From the NCBI RefSeq assembly GCF_016862215.1, contig NZ_BOMN01000056.1:1-64000 (forward strand): a stretch of 64,000 nt of DNA. The letters are read 5' to 3'. The translations under genes were made by a program, and so were the position numbers. This DNA comes from Winogradskya humida. Its GTDB lineage: Bacteria; Actinomycetota; Actinomycetes; Mycobacteriales; Micromonosporaceae. The stretch's first letter is position 1. Every line of letters starts with the position of its first letter. This document shows, piece after piece, positions 8,545-17,773 of this stretch. Below the pieces are notes generated by a model. It was not told the DNA's origin, ran no database searches, and saw nothing but the letters and a program-made list of their open reading frames with translations.

Positions 8545-9713
8545 GCTAAGTGCCCTCCGATCTTGGTGTACCCGCGGAGCAGATCGCGGGAGATGATGAG
8601 GCGCTGCATCTCGTCGGTGCCCTCGTAGATGCGCATCAGGCGGACCTGGCGGTACCAGCGCTCGATCGGCAGCTCACGGGTGTAGCCCATGCCGCCGTGC
8701 ACCTGCATGACCCGGTCCACCACGTTGTTGACCATCTGGGCGCCGAACAGCTTGGCCATCGAGGACGAGTGCCGCATGTCCCAGCCCTGGTCGACGGTCC
8801 ACGCCGCGCGCAGGATCAGCCAGCGGGCCGCCTCGATCTCGACCTCGGAGTCCGCGATCATCCACTGGATGGCCTGGTTCTCACCGATCTTGCGGCCGAA
8901 CGTCTCGCGGGTGTTCGCGTAGTCGACCGCCATGCCCAGCGCCCGCTCGGCGATGCCGAGCGCCTGCGACGGGATCAGGTAGCGGCCCTTGCCGATCCAC
9001 TTCATGCCCAACTCGAAGCCCTGCCCGATCTCGCCGAGAATGTTGCGGGCCGGAACCCGCACGTCCTCGAAGATCAACGAGGCGGGGCCGCCTTCGCCCA
9101 TGGTCTGGATGAACTCGGAGCGCCAGCCCATGTCCCGGTCGACCAGGAACGCCGTGGTGCCGCCGCCGCGCACGCCCTTCTCCCGGTCGGTGACCGCGAC
9201 GACGATGACGAAGTCCGCATCGTTGCCGTTGGTGATGAACGTCTTCTCGCCGTTGAGCACCCAGTCGTCGCCGTCCTGGCGGGCGCTGAGCTTGATGTTC
9301 GCCGCGTCCGAGCCGGCGCCGGGCTCGGTGATGGCGAAGCAGGAGATCCGCTCGCCCTCGATCGTGGGGATCAGGTATTCCTGCTTCTGCGCCTCGTTCG
9401 CGTAGTACAGGATGTTGTCAGCGTCGCCGCCGAACTTGAACTGGATGAAGGTCCGGCCGACCTCGGTCACGATCAGCGACTGCATGACCGCCGGCAGGTT
9501 CATCCCGCCGTACTCCTCCGGGGTCGACAGTCCCCAGAAGCCGAACTTCTTCGCCTTCTGCTGCAGCTCGCGCAGCTCGTTAAGCTCCAGGCCAGGCTGG
9601 TGGTTGCGCTCGCGGCGCAGTGCCTCCTGCTCGAGCGGCATGACTTCACGGGTGATGAACTGGCGAGCTGTGTCACGGACAGCCCGCTCTTCGTCGCTGA
9701 GTGAAAAGTCCAC
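8541..9713 (-). CDS. Acyl-CoA dehydrogenase
   Basis: 390 residues, full length. FAITEPGAGSDAANI (FAD/substrate loop, about 128-142), FITNGNDADFVIVVAVTD, and the C-terminal VHGGMGYTRELPIERWYR and RIYEGTDEMQR, in which the Glu of YEGT is the usual catalytic base. The FAD-dependent enzyme performs the first oxidation of acyl-CoA beta-oxidation in the cytosol. GTG start at 9713; the gene leads a two-gene operon with the acyl-CoA synthetase and is divergent from a TetR gene 58 bases away, the likely regulator. Confidence 0.93.
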   Translation of the reverse strand: MDFSLSDEERAVRDTARQFITREVMPLEQEALRRERNHQPGLELNELRELQQKAKKFGFWGLSTPEEYGGMNLPAVMQSLIVTEVGRTFIQFKFGGDADNILYYANEAQKQEYLIPTIEGERISCFAITEPGAGSDAANIKLSARQDGDDWVLNGEKTFITNGNDADFVIVVAVTDREKGVRGGGTTAFLVDRDMGWRSEFIQTMGEGGPASLIFEDVRVPARNILGEIGQGFELGMKWIGKGRYLIPSQALGIAERALGMAVDYANTRETFGRKIGENQAIQWMIADSEVEIEAARWLILRAAWTVDQGWDMRHSSSMAKLFGAQMVNNVVDRVMQVHGGMGYTRELPIERWYRQVRLMRIYEGTDEMQRLIISRDLLRGYTKIGGHLA

Positions 9714-9718
9714 GTGCT

Positions 9719-9739
9719 AAAACTAGCGGTGTAAGTTTT
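9719..9739. promoter_or_regulatory. Candidate operator in the acyl-CoA dehydrogenase / TetR divergent promoter
   Basis: AAAACT, 9 bases, AGTTTT form an inverted repeat in the AT-richest part of the 58-base divergent gap. Position and TetR neighbour suggest autoregulation plus control of the acyl-CoA genes; the arms are short, so this is tentative. Confidence 0.4.
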
Positions 9740-9771
9740 CCGGAGTAAAGAGTTTCAGGAGTGTTAAAACG

Positions 9772-10401
9772 GTGGCCCGTCCGAGACACACCCTGCTCTC
9801 CCGCGATCGCATTGTCGACGTGGCGAGCAAGCTGGTCGACGCTGAAGGGCTGGAGGCCGTCTCGGTCCGGCGGCTCGCCACCGAGCTGGGTGTGGCCGGG
9901 CCATCGCTCTACAACCATTTCCCCACCAAGGCCGACATCCTCGACGCGGTGGCCGACGCGGTCATCGCCCAGGTCGACGTGTCCTTCTTCGCCACCCATG
10001 AGTGGCAGGAGGCGCTGCGGCTCTGGGCGCACTCGTACCACGCGGTGCTCTCCGCGCACCCGAACGTCGTGCCGGTGCTGGCCCAGGGTCCCGGGCGCCG
10101 CCCGGCCGCGCTGGCCATGGCCGACACGGTCTACGGCGGGCTCATCGATGCCGGCTGGCCGCCCGCCCGGGCGACCCACATCGGCGCGCTGATGCGTTAC
10201 CTGGTCACCGGCTCGGCCCTGGGCTCGTTCGCCCTGGGCTTCGACGAGGACCCGCAGTTGTACGCCGAGCGCTACCCCCACCTGCGCGACGCCCACCTGC
10301 TCGCCGAGCACCGCCGCAGCGTGGACGAGGGGGCGTTCGCGCTCGGCCTGGAAACCGTGATCACAGGTCTGACAGTCATGAAGGACGGAGTGCTGCGATG
10401 A
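9772..10401 (+). CDS. TetR-family transcriptional regulator
   Basis: 209 residues. The N-terminal HTH is clear: LSRDRIVDVASKLVDAEGLE, then VRRLATELGVAGPSLYNHFP, about residues 9-54; the C-terminal ligand domain resembles the TetR_C class with a long helical core. GTG start with AGGAG 10 bases upstream. Its stop overlaps the ATG of the aldehyde dehydrogenase gene, so regulator and two dehydrogenases form one operon opposite the acyl-CoA dehydrogenase/ligase genes. The ligand is probably an acyl-CoA or related acid (inference from context). Confidence 0.9.
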   Translation: MARPRHTLLSRDRIVDVASKLVDAEGLEAVSVRRLATELGVAGPSLYNHFPTKADILDAVADAVIAQVDVSFFATHEWQEALRLWAHSYHAVLSAHPNVVPVLAQGPGRRPAALAMADTVYGGLIDAGWPPARATHIGALMRYLVTGSALGSFALGFDEDPQLYAERYPHLRDAHLLAEHRRSVDEGAFALGLETVITGLTVMKDGVLR

Positions 10402-11792
10402 ACCGGGACAGCCTTTACCTCGGCGGCCGATGGGTCCCCGCGAACTCGGGGGCCACCATCCCGGTGGAGAACCCCGCCACCGAGGAGATCATCGCCCACG
10501 TGCCGGCCGGTAACGCCGAGGACGTGGAGCGCGCGGTGACCGCCGCGACCGCCGCGTTCGACGACTGGTCGCGCACCCCGATGGCCGAGCGCGGCGCGAT
10601 GCTCGGCAAACTGCACGAGGCGCTCGCCTCGCGCGCCGATGAGATCGCCCGGACCGTCGGGCTCGAGCTCGGCACGCCGCTCAAGGTCGCGAAGGCGGTC
10701 CAGGCAGGACTCCCCCTCGCGGTTCTTCGTGGGTACGCCGACCTGGCCGCGAATCCGGCCCCCGAGGAGACGATCGGCCACTCGCTCATCGCGCGGGAAC
10801 CGGCCGGCGTGGTCGGCGCGATCACGCCCTGGAACTACCCGCTGCACCAGGTCGTCGCGAAGGTGGCCGCCGCCCTCGCCGCGGGCTGCACGGTGGTCCT
10901 GAAGCCGAGCGAGCTGACGCCGCTCGTGGCCTATCTGCTCTTCGACGCGGCGGACGAGGCGGGCCTGCCCGACGGGGTGCTCAACCTGGTCACCGGCACC
11001 GGCGCTGAGGTCGGCGCGGCGATCGCCGGGCACCCGGGCATCGACATGGTGTCCTTCACCGGCTCCACGGCGACCGGCCGGGCCATCTCGCACGCGGCGG
11101 CGGACCGGATCGCCCGGGTCTCGCTCGAGCTCGGTGGCAAATCCGCCAACATCATCCTCGCGGACGCCGACCTCACGAAGGCGGTGAAGGTGGGCGTGGG
11201 CAACGCCTTCCTCAACTCCGGGCAGACGTGCACGGCGTGGACGCGGATGCTGGTGCACCGCGACCTCTATGACTCCGCCGTTTCGCTGGCCGCTGACGCC
11301 GCTGCTGCGTACACGACCGGCGATCCGTTCGACTCCGGTACGCGGATGGGCCCGCTCGTCTCGGCCGCGCAGCGCGAACGGGTGCAGGGCTTCATCTCCA
11401 GGGCGGGTGCACGGATGGTCGCGGGCGATGCGGGCATACCCGAAAAGGGCTATTTTGTTGCCCCCACGGTCTTCGCCGACGTCGACCCCGGCAGCGAGCT
11501 CGCGCAGGAGGAGATCTTCGGCCCGGTCCTGTCGATCATCGCGTTCGACGATGACGAGGACGCCGTACGCATCGCGAACAACTCCCGCTACGGCCTGGCA
11601 GGCGGAGTCTGGGGTACGCCCGACCGCGCCCTCGCCGTGGCCCGCCGCCTGCGCACCGGAGCGGTCGACGTGAACGGCGCGTCCTTCAACCCGGTGGCCC
11701 CGTTCGGCGGCTACAAACAGTCCGGCATCGGCCGCGAGCTGGGCGTCCACGGCCTCGCCGAGTTCCAGCAGACCAAGGCGATCCAGCGATGA
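10398..11792 (+). CDS. NAD(P)-dependent aldehyde dehydrogenase
   Basis: 464 residues. Aldehyde dehydrogenase hallmarks: ITPWNYPLHQVVAK (cofactor site, about 136-149), SFTGSTATGR, SLELGGKSANI with the general-base Glu (about 238), NSGQTCTAWTRML with the nucleophilic Cys (about 271), EEIFGPVLSI and PFGGYKQSGIGRE near the end. It oxidises an aldehyde to the acid, fitting a path alcohol to aldehyde to acid to acyl-CoA with the neighbouring alcohol dehydrogenase and ligase. ATGA overlaps on both sides. Confidence 0.93.
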   Translation: MNRDSLYLGGRWVPANSGATIPVENPATEEIIAHVPAGNAEDVERAVTAATAAFDDWSRTPMAERGAMLGKLHEALASRADEIARTVGLELGTPLKVAKAVQAGLPLAVLRGYADLAANPAPEETIGHSLIAREPAGVVGAITPWNYPLHQVVAKVAAALAAGCTVVLKPSELTPLVAYLLFDAADEAGLPDGVLNLVTGTGAEVGAAIAGHPGIDMVSFTGSTATGRAISHAAADRIARVSLELGGKSANIILADADLTKAVKVGVGNAFLNSGQTCTAWTRMLVHRDLYDSAVSLAADAAAAYTTGDPFDSGTRMGPLVSAAQRERVQGFISRAGARMVAGDAGIPEKGYFVAPTVFADVDPGSELAQEEIFGPVLSIIAFDDDEDAVRIANNSRYGLAGGVWGTPDRALAVARRLRTGAVDVNGASFNPVAPFGGYKQSGIGRELGVHGLAEFQQTKAIQR

Positions 11793-12862
11793 AGGCCCTG
11801 GTCGTACGCGCCGCGGGCCTGGCGCCTTCCGTCGAGGAGATCCGGCTCCCCGAGGTGGGAGCGGGCCAGATCCGGGTACGCATCCGCGCGGCCGGCGTCT
11901 GCCACTCCGACCTGTCCATGGTCAACGGGACCCTGAACCCGCCGTACCCCCTGGTCCTGGGGCACGAGGCCGCGGGCGAGGTCGTCGAGATCGGCCCCGA
12001 CGTCACCCGGGTGCCGGTCGGCGCGCACGTCGCGCTGAACTGGTCGCCGCCCTGCCGCACCTGCTGGTTCTGCGAGAACGGCGAGCCGTGGCTCTGCGCC
12101 ACCGCTAACATCGCGGCGCTGGAGAACGGCAGCACGCTCGATGGGGCTCCGCTGCAGGTGGCGCTGGGGCTGGGTGCGTTCGCGGAGGAAGTTGTGGTGC
12201 CTGCTCACGCGGTGATCGAGGTGCCGTCCTCGCTCGCATGGGAGAGCGCGGCGCTGCTGGGGTGCGCTGTCCTCACCGGTACGGGAGCCGTCCGCAACAC
12301 GGCCGGCGTCAGGTCCGGGGACTCGGTGCTGGTGATCGGGCTCGGTGGCGTCGGGCTGTCCGTGGTCGCGGCCGCGCGGGCTGCGGGTGCTTCGTCGGTG
12401 ATCGCGGTTGACGTGTCCGCCGCGAAGAAGGCGCTGGCCGAGGCCGCGGGTGCCACGGACTTCATCGTCTCGGGCGACACGCTGTCCAAGGACGTGCGCG
12501 TGCTGACCGGTGGGCGTGGCGCTGACCATTCGTTCGAGTGTGTGGGGCGCTCGGGGACAATTCGGGCAGCCTGGCGGGCTACGCGGCGCGGTGGCCAGGT
12601 CACGGTTGTCGGCATGGGCCGGGGCGATGACATGGTTCAGCTGAGCGCGCTCGAGATCTTCAGCTCCGCGCGTACGTTGCGGGCCTCGGTCTATGGCTCC
12701 TCCGACCCGGACCTCGAGGTGCCGCAGTTGGCTCAGGACGTGCTGACCGGGGCACTGAAGCTGGACCATCTGGTCACCGACCGGATCACGCTTGCCGAAG
12801 TTCCCGTGGCGTTCGAGCGGATGACCCGGGGAGAGGGTGCGCGCTCCGTCGTGACTTTCTGA
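11789..12862 (+). CDS. Zinc-dependent alcohol dehydrogenase (class III/NDMA-like MDR)
   Basis: 357 residues. GVCHSD and GHEAAGEV (about 37-42 and 62-69) supply the catalytic zinc ligands; CRTCWFCENGEPWLC holds the four structural-zinc cysteines (about 90-104); VLVIGLGGVGLS (about 180) is the NAD-binding Rossmann turn. Medium-chain dehydrogenase/reductase of normal length. Last gene of the TetR-ALDH-ADH operon, closed by a strong hairpin. Substrate probably a primary alcohol; not identifiable from sequence. Confidence 0.92.
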   Translation: MKALVVRAAGLAPSVEEIRLPEVGAGQIRVRIRAAGVCHSDLSMVNGTLNPPYPLVLGHEAAGEVVEIGPDVTRVPVGAHVALNWSPPCRTCWFCENGEPWLCATANIAALENGSTLDGAPLQVALGLGAFAEEVVVPAHAVIEVPSSLAWESAALLGCAVLTGTGAVRNTAGVRSGDSVLVIGLGGVGLSVVAAARAAGASSVIAVDVSAAKKALAEAAGATDFIVSGDTLSKDVRVLTGGRGADHSFECVGRSGTIRAAWRATRRGGQVTVVGMGRGDDMVQLSALEIFSSARTLRASVYGSSDPDLEVPQLAQDVLTGALKLDHLVTDRITLAEVPVAFERMTRGEGARSVVTF

Positions 12863-12867
12863 CTGTC

Positions 12868-12901
12868 CGTCGGCGCGCCTGGTCAGCCAGGTGCGCCGAC
12901 G
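12868..12901 (+). terminator. Hairpin terminator after the alcohol dehydrogenase gene
   Basis: CGTCGGCGCGCCTGG and CCAGGTGCGCCGACG pair over 15 bases with one mismatch around a TCAG loop, 5 bases after the stop. No T-tract follows, as is common for actinobacterial terminators. Confidence 0.75.
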
Positions 12902-12995
12902 TGACGGTTCTTACGAATCTGAAGCTGCGCTCGTAATGCGGGCTATCGAAACATGTGTGTATCGTCGCGAAGGGGTCACTACCGCTAGGAGGGTG

Positions 12996-14201
12996 ATGAC
13001 TACTTCGAGTAACGAGACGGTGCTGCGGCGTACAACCGACGCTCTGGAGCACGTCTCGGGGATCTGTTTCAAGACCGGGCCGCCATCGCGGGTCGGTGTT
13101 GAGCTGGAATGGACCACCCACTACAGCGATCAACCAGCGGCCGCGCTGCGGGTCTCCGATCTTCGGAGGGCGCTCGGGCCGCACGCACCCACCACGCTCG
13201 GCAATCCCGATCCTGTGCCGCTCCCGGGCGGCGGCACGGTAACCCTTGAGCCCGGCGGCCAGATCGAGATCTCCTCGGCGACGGCCCGCGATCTCGCCAC
13301 GCTGTACGACGTGGTCGGCAACGATCAGCAGTACCTGGTCGAGTTGCTGGCCCGCGGCGGGCTCTCCCTCGGTGAACGCGGTATCGACCCGCACCGCGAG
13401 CCACAGCGAATCCTCGACACCCCCCGGTATGCGGCGATGGAGCACGCCTTCGACGAGGCCGGGCGCACGATGATGGGCAGCACCGCGGGTTTCCAGGTCT
13501 GCCTGGACGCGGGCACGGAGAGCCAGGTCGGCGCGCGCTGGGACACCGTGCACGCCGTGGGGCCCGCGCTTGTTGCCGCTTTTGCCACGTCCCGGGTGCA
13601 TGCCGGCCGGGACACCGGCTGGGCCAGTGGGCGGATGGCCGCGTGGTACGGCATCGATCCTCGCCGGAGCGGTCCGGTGGGGGGCAAGGACGATTGGCCA
13701 CGCTATGCGCTCGAGGCGCCACTTCTCTGCGTACGCAGGGACAGCGGTCGCTGGGAGGCACCCGCCGGCGTCACGTTCGCCGACTGGATCAACGGCGCCC
13801 TCGGCAGCAACCGGCCCACGATCGACGACCTGGACTATCACCTGACCACCCTGTTCCCACCGGTACGCCCGCGTGGGTATCTGGAGGTCCGCTACCTCGA
13901 CACGCAGCCCGGGCTGGAGTGGATCGCGCCCGCCGCGGTGCTCTGCGCGTTGTTCGCCGACGATGCCGTCACGGACGCCGCTCGTGACCTGGCCGCGCCC
14001 GCCGAGGGCCGGTGGGTGGAGGCGGCCCGCGACGGGCTGGCCGACCCCGCGGTGGCTGCCGCCGCTTTTGATCTCGCCGATCTCGCCTGCCGTCGTCTGG
14101 ACAGCACCGGGCTGTCCCGGGAACTGCAGGACACGGTCGCCGACATCGTGGATCGCCGCCTGCACGGCGTCGGTTCCCCACGGAAGGACCTGCATCGATG
14201 A
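12996..14201 (+). CDS. egtA: Glutamate-cysteine ligase EgtA (ergothioneine biosynthesis)
   Basis: 401 residues. GCS2-type ligase: VGVELEWTTH (about 30-39), LEPGGQIEISS (about 86-96), then GSTAGFQVCLD and PRGYLEVRYLDTQP, all typical of EgtA, which makes gamma-glutamyl-cysteine, the sulfur donor for EgtB. ATG 12996 is preceded by AGGAGG with a short spacer; the frame is open further upstream (ATG 12936 possible). First gene of egtABCD; overlaps egtB by ATGA. About 130 bases separate it from the upstream operon and should hold its promoter. Confidence 0.93.
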   Translation: MTTSSNETVLRRTTDALEHVSGICFKTGPPSRVGVELEWTTHYSDQPAAALRVSDLRRALGPHAPTTLGNPDPVPLPGGGTVTLEPGGQIEISSATARDLATLYDVVGNDQQYLVELLARGGLSLGERGIDPHREPQRILDTPRYAAMEHAFDEAGRTMMGSTAGFQVCLDAGTESQVGARWDTVHAVGPALVAAFATSRVHAGRDTGWASGRMAAWYGIDPRRSGPVGGKDDWPRYALEAPLLCVRRDSGRWEAPAGVTFADWINGALGSNRPTIDDLDYHLTTLFPPVRPRGYLEVRYLDTQPGLEWIAPAAVLCALFADDAVTDAARDLAAPAEGRWVEAARDGLADPAVAAAAFDLADLACRRLDSTGLSRELQDTVADIVDRRLHGVGSPRKDLHR

Positions 14202-15490
14202 CCGACAAGAACAAGGTCGCCGCCGAGCTGGAGCGGGCGCGGCAGCGGACCGTGCTGCTCACCGAGGCGGTTGATGACGCCGATCTCGTACGCCAGCACT
14301 CGCCGATCATGTCCCCGCTCGTCTGGGACCTAGCCCACGTGGGCAACCAGGAGGAGCTCTGGCTCGTCCGCGACGTCGGCGGCCGGGAACCGGTGCGCCG
14401 CGACATCGACGAGCTCTACGACGCCTTCAAGCACTCACGCCGCGACCGGACCGCGTTGCCGCTGCTCAGCCCGCAGGAAGCGCGCAAATACGTGGGGCAG
14501 GTCCGGGACAAGGCCATGGACGTGCTCGACCGGGTCCGGCTGGACGGAAGCCGGCTCGCCGCGGACGGGTTCGCGTTCGGGATGATCGTGCAGCACGAGC
14601 AGCAGCACGACGAGACGATGCTCGCGACCCATCAGCTGCGGCTCGGCGCGCCCGTTCTCGAAGCGCCCGCGCCGCCGCAGGCCACCAGCAAGATCACCGG
14701 TGAGGTCCTGGTTCCGGCCGGTTCCTTCACCATGGGTACGGACACCGAGCCCTGGGCACTGGACAACGAGCGCCCCGCCCACGCCGTGCACGTCGACGCG
14801 TTCTACATCGACGCCGCTCCGACGACCAACGGGGAGTACGCCGACTTCATCGCGGCGGGCGGATACGACGAACCGAGTTGGTGGAGCGAGCGCGGCTGGG
14901 CCCATCGCCAGGAGGCGGGCCTCACGGCGCCTCAGCACTGGCAGCGTGACGGCGACGGGTGGGCGTACACCCGGTTCGGCCGCACGCAGCGCATCATCGA
15001 CGACGAGCCGGTGGTGCACGTCTGCTTCTTCGAGGCACAGGCGTACGCGACATGGGCGGGCAAGCGCCTCCCGACCGAGCCGGAATGGGAGAAGGCTGCC
15101 CGCTTCGACCCGGCCACCGGGCGCTCACGCCGCTACCCGTGGGGTGACGAGCCGCCGGAGACGCGACACGCCAACCTGGGCCAGCGGCACCTCGCCCCGG
15201 CACCCGCCGGGGCGTACCCGGAAGGGGCCTCACCGCTCGGTGTGCACCAGCTGATCGGTGACGTCTGGGAGTGGGTCGACTCCGACTTCTACGGCTACCC
15301 GGGGTTCAGCATGTTCCCGTACGAGGAGTATTCGCAGGTCTTCTTTGGCGGCGACTACAAGATCCTGCGGGGCGGCTCGTTCGGCACCGACGCGGCAGCC
15401 GTGCGGGGTACGTTCCGCAACTGGGACCACCCGATCCGCCGGCAGATCTTCAGCGGTTTCCGGTGCGCCCGTGATGCGGCCGATGTGTAG
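14198..15490 (+). CDS. egtB: EgtB, hercynylcysteine-sulfoxide synthase
   Basis: 430 residues. N-terminal DinB-like domain with WDLAHVGNQEEL and VQHEQQHDETML (His ligands of the non-haem iron, about 45 and 130-138), then a formylglycine-generating-enzyme-like domain (about 165-425) with GSFTMGTD, GKRLPTEPEWEKAAR, WGDEPP, GDVWEWVDSDF and LRGGSFGTD. The enzyme joins hercynine and gamma-glutamyl-cysteine with oxygen. Coupled to egtA and egtC by overlaps of 4 and 8 bases. Confidence 0.95.
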   Translation: MTDKNKVAAELERARQRTVLLTEAVDDADLVRQHSPIMSPLVWDLAHVGNQEELWLVRDVGGREPVRRDIDELYDAFKHSRRDRTALPLLSPQEARKYVGQVRDKAMDVLDRVRLDGSRLAADGFAFGMIVQHEQQHDETMLATHQLRLGAPVLEAPAPPQATSKITGEVLVPAGSFTMGTDTEPWALDNERPAHAVHVDAFYIDAAPTTNGEYADFIAAGGYDEPSWWSERGWAHRQEAGLTAPQHWQRDGDGWAYTRFGRTQRIIDDEPVVHVCFFEAQAYATWAGKRLPTEPEWEKAARFDPATGRSRRYPWGDEPPETRHANLGQRHLAPAPAGAYPEGASPLGVHQLIGDVWEWVDSDFYGYPGFSMFPYEEYSQVFFGGDYKILRGGSFGTDAAAVRGTFRNWDHPIRRQIFSGFRCARDAADV

Positions 15491-16214
15491 GCACCTGGCC
15501 TATCTCGGCACCCCGATCAAGCTGTCCGAGCTGCTGTTCGATCCGCCGAACGCCCTGGTGCGCCAATCCTGGGCACCGCGCGACATGCGTGGCGGCGGCA
15601 CGATCAACGCGGACGGTTTCGGCGTGGCGTGGGGAACCACCCGGTTCCGCAGTGCGATGCCGATGTGGTCGGACACGGCACTGCCCCAGCTCGCGGCGAC
15701 AACCGTGAGCGGGGTGGTGCTGGCCGCCGTACGGTCCGCGACCGTGGGTATGCCCGTGACCGAGACCGCCAGCGCACCCTTCCAGGAGGGGCGCTGGCTC
15801 TTCAGCCACAACGGCGTGGTGCGGGGCTGGCCCGGGAGCATCGCCAAGCTCGCGAGCCGGCTGCCGACCACGGACCTGATGACGCTGGACGCCCCGACGG
15901 ACAGCGCCGTGCTCTGGGCGCTGATCCGGGACCGCCTGCGGGCCGGGATCTCCCTGGCCGCCGCGGTGACCGAAGTGGTGGCGGAGGTCGAGGCCGCCGC
16001 TCCGGAATCCCGGCTCAACCTGCTGCTGACCGACGGCTCGCAGATCGTGGCGACGACGGTCGGTCATTCCCTCAGCTTCTGCAAAAGGGCGGACGCCGTC
16101 CTCGTCAGCTCCGAACCGCTCGACGACGCGCCGGGCTGGGAGCCCGTGCCCGATCGGCATCTGCTCGTCGCAACCCCGTCCGAAGTCACCCGCACCCCGC
16201 TAGGGAGAGCCTGA
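15483..16214 (+). CDS. egtC: EgtC, gamma-glutamyl hercynylcysteine sulfoxide amidohydrolase
   Basis: 243 residues. Class-II glutamine amidotransferase fold: MCRHLAYLG puts the nucleophile Cys at position 2 once Met is removed, which fixes the start at ATG 15483 rather than the upstream in-frame ATG 15474. AVRSATVG, LFSHNGVVRGW and TDSAVLWAL follow the Ntn-hydrolase pattern. It removes the glutamate added by EgtA. Overlaps the egtB stop by 8 bases; egtD starts 2 bases after its stop. Confidence 0.94.
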   Translation: MCRHLAYLGTPIKLSELLFDPPNALVRQSWAPRDMRGGGTINADGFGVAWGTTRFRSAMPMWSDTALPQLAATTVSGVVLAAVRSATVGMPVTETASAPFQEGRWLFSHNGVVRGWPGSIAKLASRLPTTDLMTLDAPTDSAVLWALIRDRLRAGISLAAAVTEVVAEVEAAAPESRLNLLLTDGSQIVATTVGHSLSFCKRADAVLVSSEPLDDAPGWEPVPDRHLLVATPSEVTRTPLGRA

Positions 16215-16216
16215 CC

Positions 16217-17182
16217 ATGCTCGAGATCCACCTCGACGAGCAGGACATCGACCGCCAGCTGCGCGCCGACGTCACCCTCGGCCTGAGCGCCACACCGAAG
16301 TGGCTGCCCCCCAAGTGGTTCTACGACGCCCGGGGCAGCGAGCTCTTCGAGGACATCACCCGCCTCCCCGAGTACTACCCGACCCGCTCCGAGCGCGCGA
16401 TCCTCGCCGCGCGGGCCGCCGAGATCGCCGCGATCACCGAGGCCAAGACCCTGGTGGAGCTGGGCTCGGGCTCCTCGGAGAAGACCCGGCTCCTGCTCGA
16501 CGCCCTGCTGTCCCGGGGCACGCTGGGTGCGTTCGTTCCGCTTGACGTCTCGCGTACGGCGTTGGCGGAAGCAGTCGCAGGCCTCACCACCGACTACCCG
16601 ACCCTGTCGGTGCACGGCGTGGTCGGCGACATGACCGACGACCTGCGCCACATCCCGGACGGCGACAACCGTCTCGTGGCGTTCCTCGGCGGCACGATCG
16701 GCAACCTGATCCCCGCCGAACGAGCCGCCTTCCTGACCGGTCTGCGCGCGGTCCTCGGCGAGGGCGAGTGGCTCCTGCTCGGCACCGACCTGGTCAAGGA
16801 CCCGGCCATCATCGTCCCCGCGTACGACGACGCGGCGGGCGTCACCGCCGAGTTCAACAAGAACGTCCTGCGCGTGGTCAACGCCCGCCTCGACGCCGAC
16901 TTCGACGTGGACGCCTTCACCCACGTTGCCCTCTGGAACGCGGAGGAGGAATGGATCGAGATGCGCCTGCGCGCCACCACGGCCCAGCAGGTCCGCATCA
17001 ACGACCTGGACCTCACGGTCGACTTCGCCGCGGGCGAGGACCTGCGCACCGAGATCTCCGCCAAGTTCCGCCGCCCCGGCCTCGAAACCGAACTCGCCGC
17101 AGCGGGCTTCACCCTCCGCCACTTCTGGACGGACCCCCAGGGTCTCTTCGCCGTCACCCTGGCCCAGGCTGTCAGCGGGTGA
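16217..17182 (+). CDS. egtD: EgtD, histidine N-alpha-trimethyltransferase
   Basis: 321 residues. WLPPKWFYDARGSELFEDIT (about 28-47) and LPEYYPTRSE are EgtD signatures; LVELGSGSSEKTRLLLDAL (about 80-98) is the SAM-binding loop; FLGGTIGNL and LLLGTDLVKD complete the DUF2260 family. The enzyme methylates histidine three times to hercynine, the first step. Last gene of the operon; a fused or adjacent EgtE lyase is absent. Its stop abuts the stop of a convergent TetR gene. Confidence 0.95.
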   Translation: MLEIHLDEQDIDRQLRADVTLGLSATPKWLPPKWFYDARGSELFEDITRLPEYYPTRSERAILAARAAEIAAITEAKTLVELGSGSSEKTRLLLDALLSRGTLGAFVPLDVSRTALAEAVAGLTTDYPTLSVHGVVGDMTDDLRHIPDGDNRLVAFLGGTIGNLIPAERAAFLTGLRAVLGEGEWLLLGTDLVKDPAIIVPAYDDAAGVTAEFNKNVLRVVNARLDADFDVDAFTHVALWNAEEEWIEMRLRATTAQQVRINDLDLTVDFAAGEDLRTEISAKFRRPGLETELAAAGFTLRHFWTDPQGLFAVTLAQAVSG

Positions 17183-17752
17183 TCACGCTGGGCGGCGGCG
17201 CAGGCCGTCGAGCAGCAGAGTGACGGCGCCGTCCGCGTCGACCTGGGAACCCGGATGGTCGAAGGCCGAACAGATGCCCTGCAGGGTCATCATCACGGCC
17301 CCGATCCCCACGTCGTCGCGGATGGAGCCGTCCTCGACGGCGGCGGTCAGCAAGTCGGTGATGGCCTGGCCCAGCGCCTGGCCGCCCTCGGCCAGCGCAC
17401 CCGAGCGCGTGACCATGAGCGTGGTGAGCGTGCGGGCCAGGCCCTTGTGGGTATGCAGATGGATCACGAAACCCCGCAGGAACGCTTCTAAGGCCTCGTA
17501 TGCGGGGAGCGCGGCCCGCAGTTCGCGGGTGCGGTCGCACATCGCGGTGAGCTCTTCGCGGTAGACCGCCTCGGCCAGGGCCTCGCGGGTGGGAAAATGG
17601 CGGTAGAGCGTGCCCGTGCCCACGCCGGCCAGCTGGGCGAAGTCGTCGAAGCGCAGGTCGAAGTCGCCGGCTGCGAAGACCTCGCGGGCCTTGGCGATCA
17701 GGGCGTCGCGGTTTCGCCGGGCGTCGGCGCGGAGCGGCTTGGCGGTGGTCAT
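17183..17752 (-). CDS. TetR-family transcriptional regulator
   Basis: 189 residues. HTH at about 11-56 (ADARRNRDALIAKAREVFAA, then FDDFAQLAGVGTGTLYRHFP), C-terminal domain of the SBDS/TetR_C class found in many actinobacterial repressors. The start MTTAKPLRAD is chosen because longer extensions run through the operator. Divergent from the ketopantoate-reductase-like gene across an 85-base gap containing a double palindrome; it almost certainly represses that gene and itself. Confidence 0.9.
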   Translation of the reverse strand: MTTAKPLRADARRNRDALIAKAREVFAAGDFDLRFDDFAQLAGVGTGTLYRHFPTREALAEAVYREELTAMCDRTRELRAALPAYEALEAFLRGFVIHLHTHKGLARTLTTLMVTRSGALAEGGQALGQAITDLLTAAVEDGSIRDDVGIGAVMMTLQGICSAFDHPGSQVDADGAVTLLLDGLRRRPA

Positions 17753-17773
17753 GCAGGCCTCACGTTGACAAGT

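Noticed and set aside
10002..10397. Upstream extension of the aldehyde dehydrogenase frame
   Set aside because: It overlaps the TetR gene in another frame; the ATG at 10398 has the ATGA coupling and begins the family sequence.
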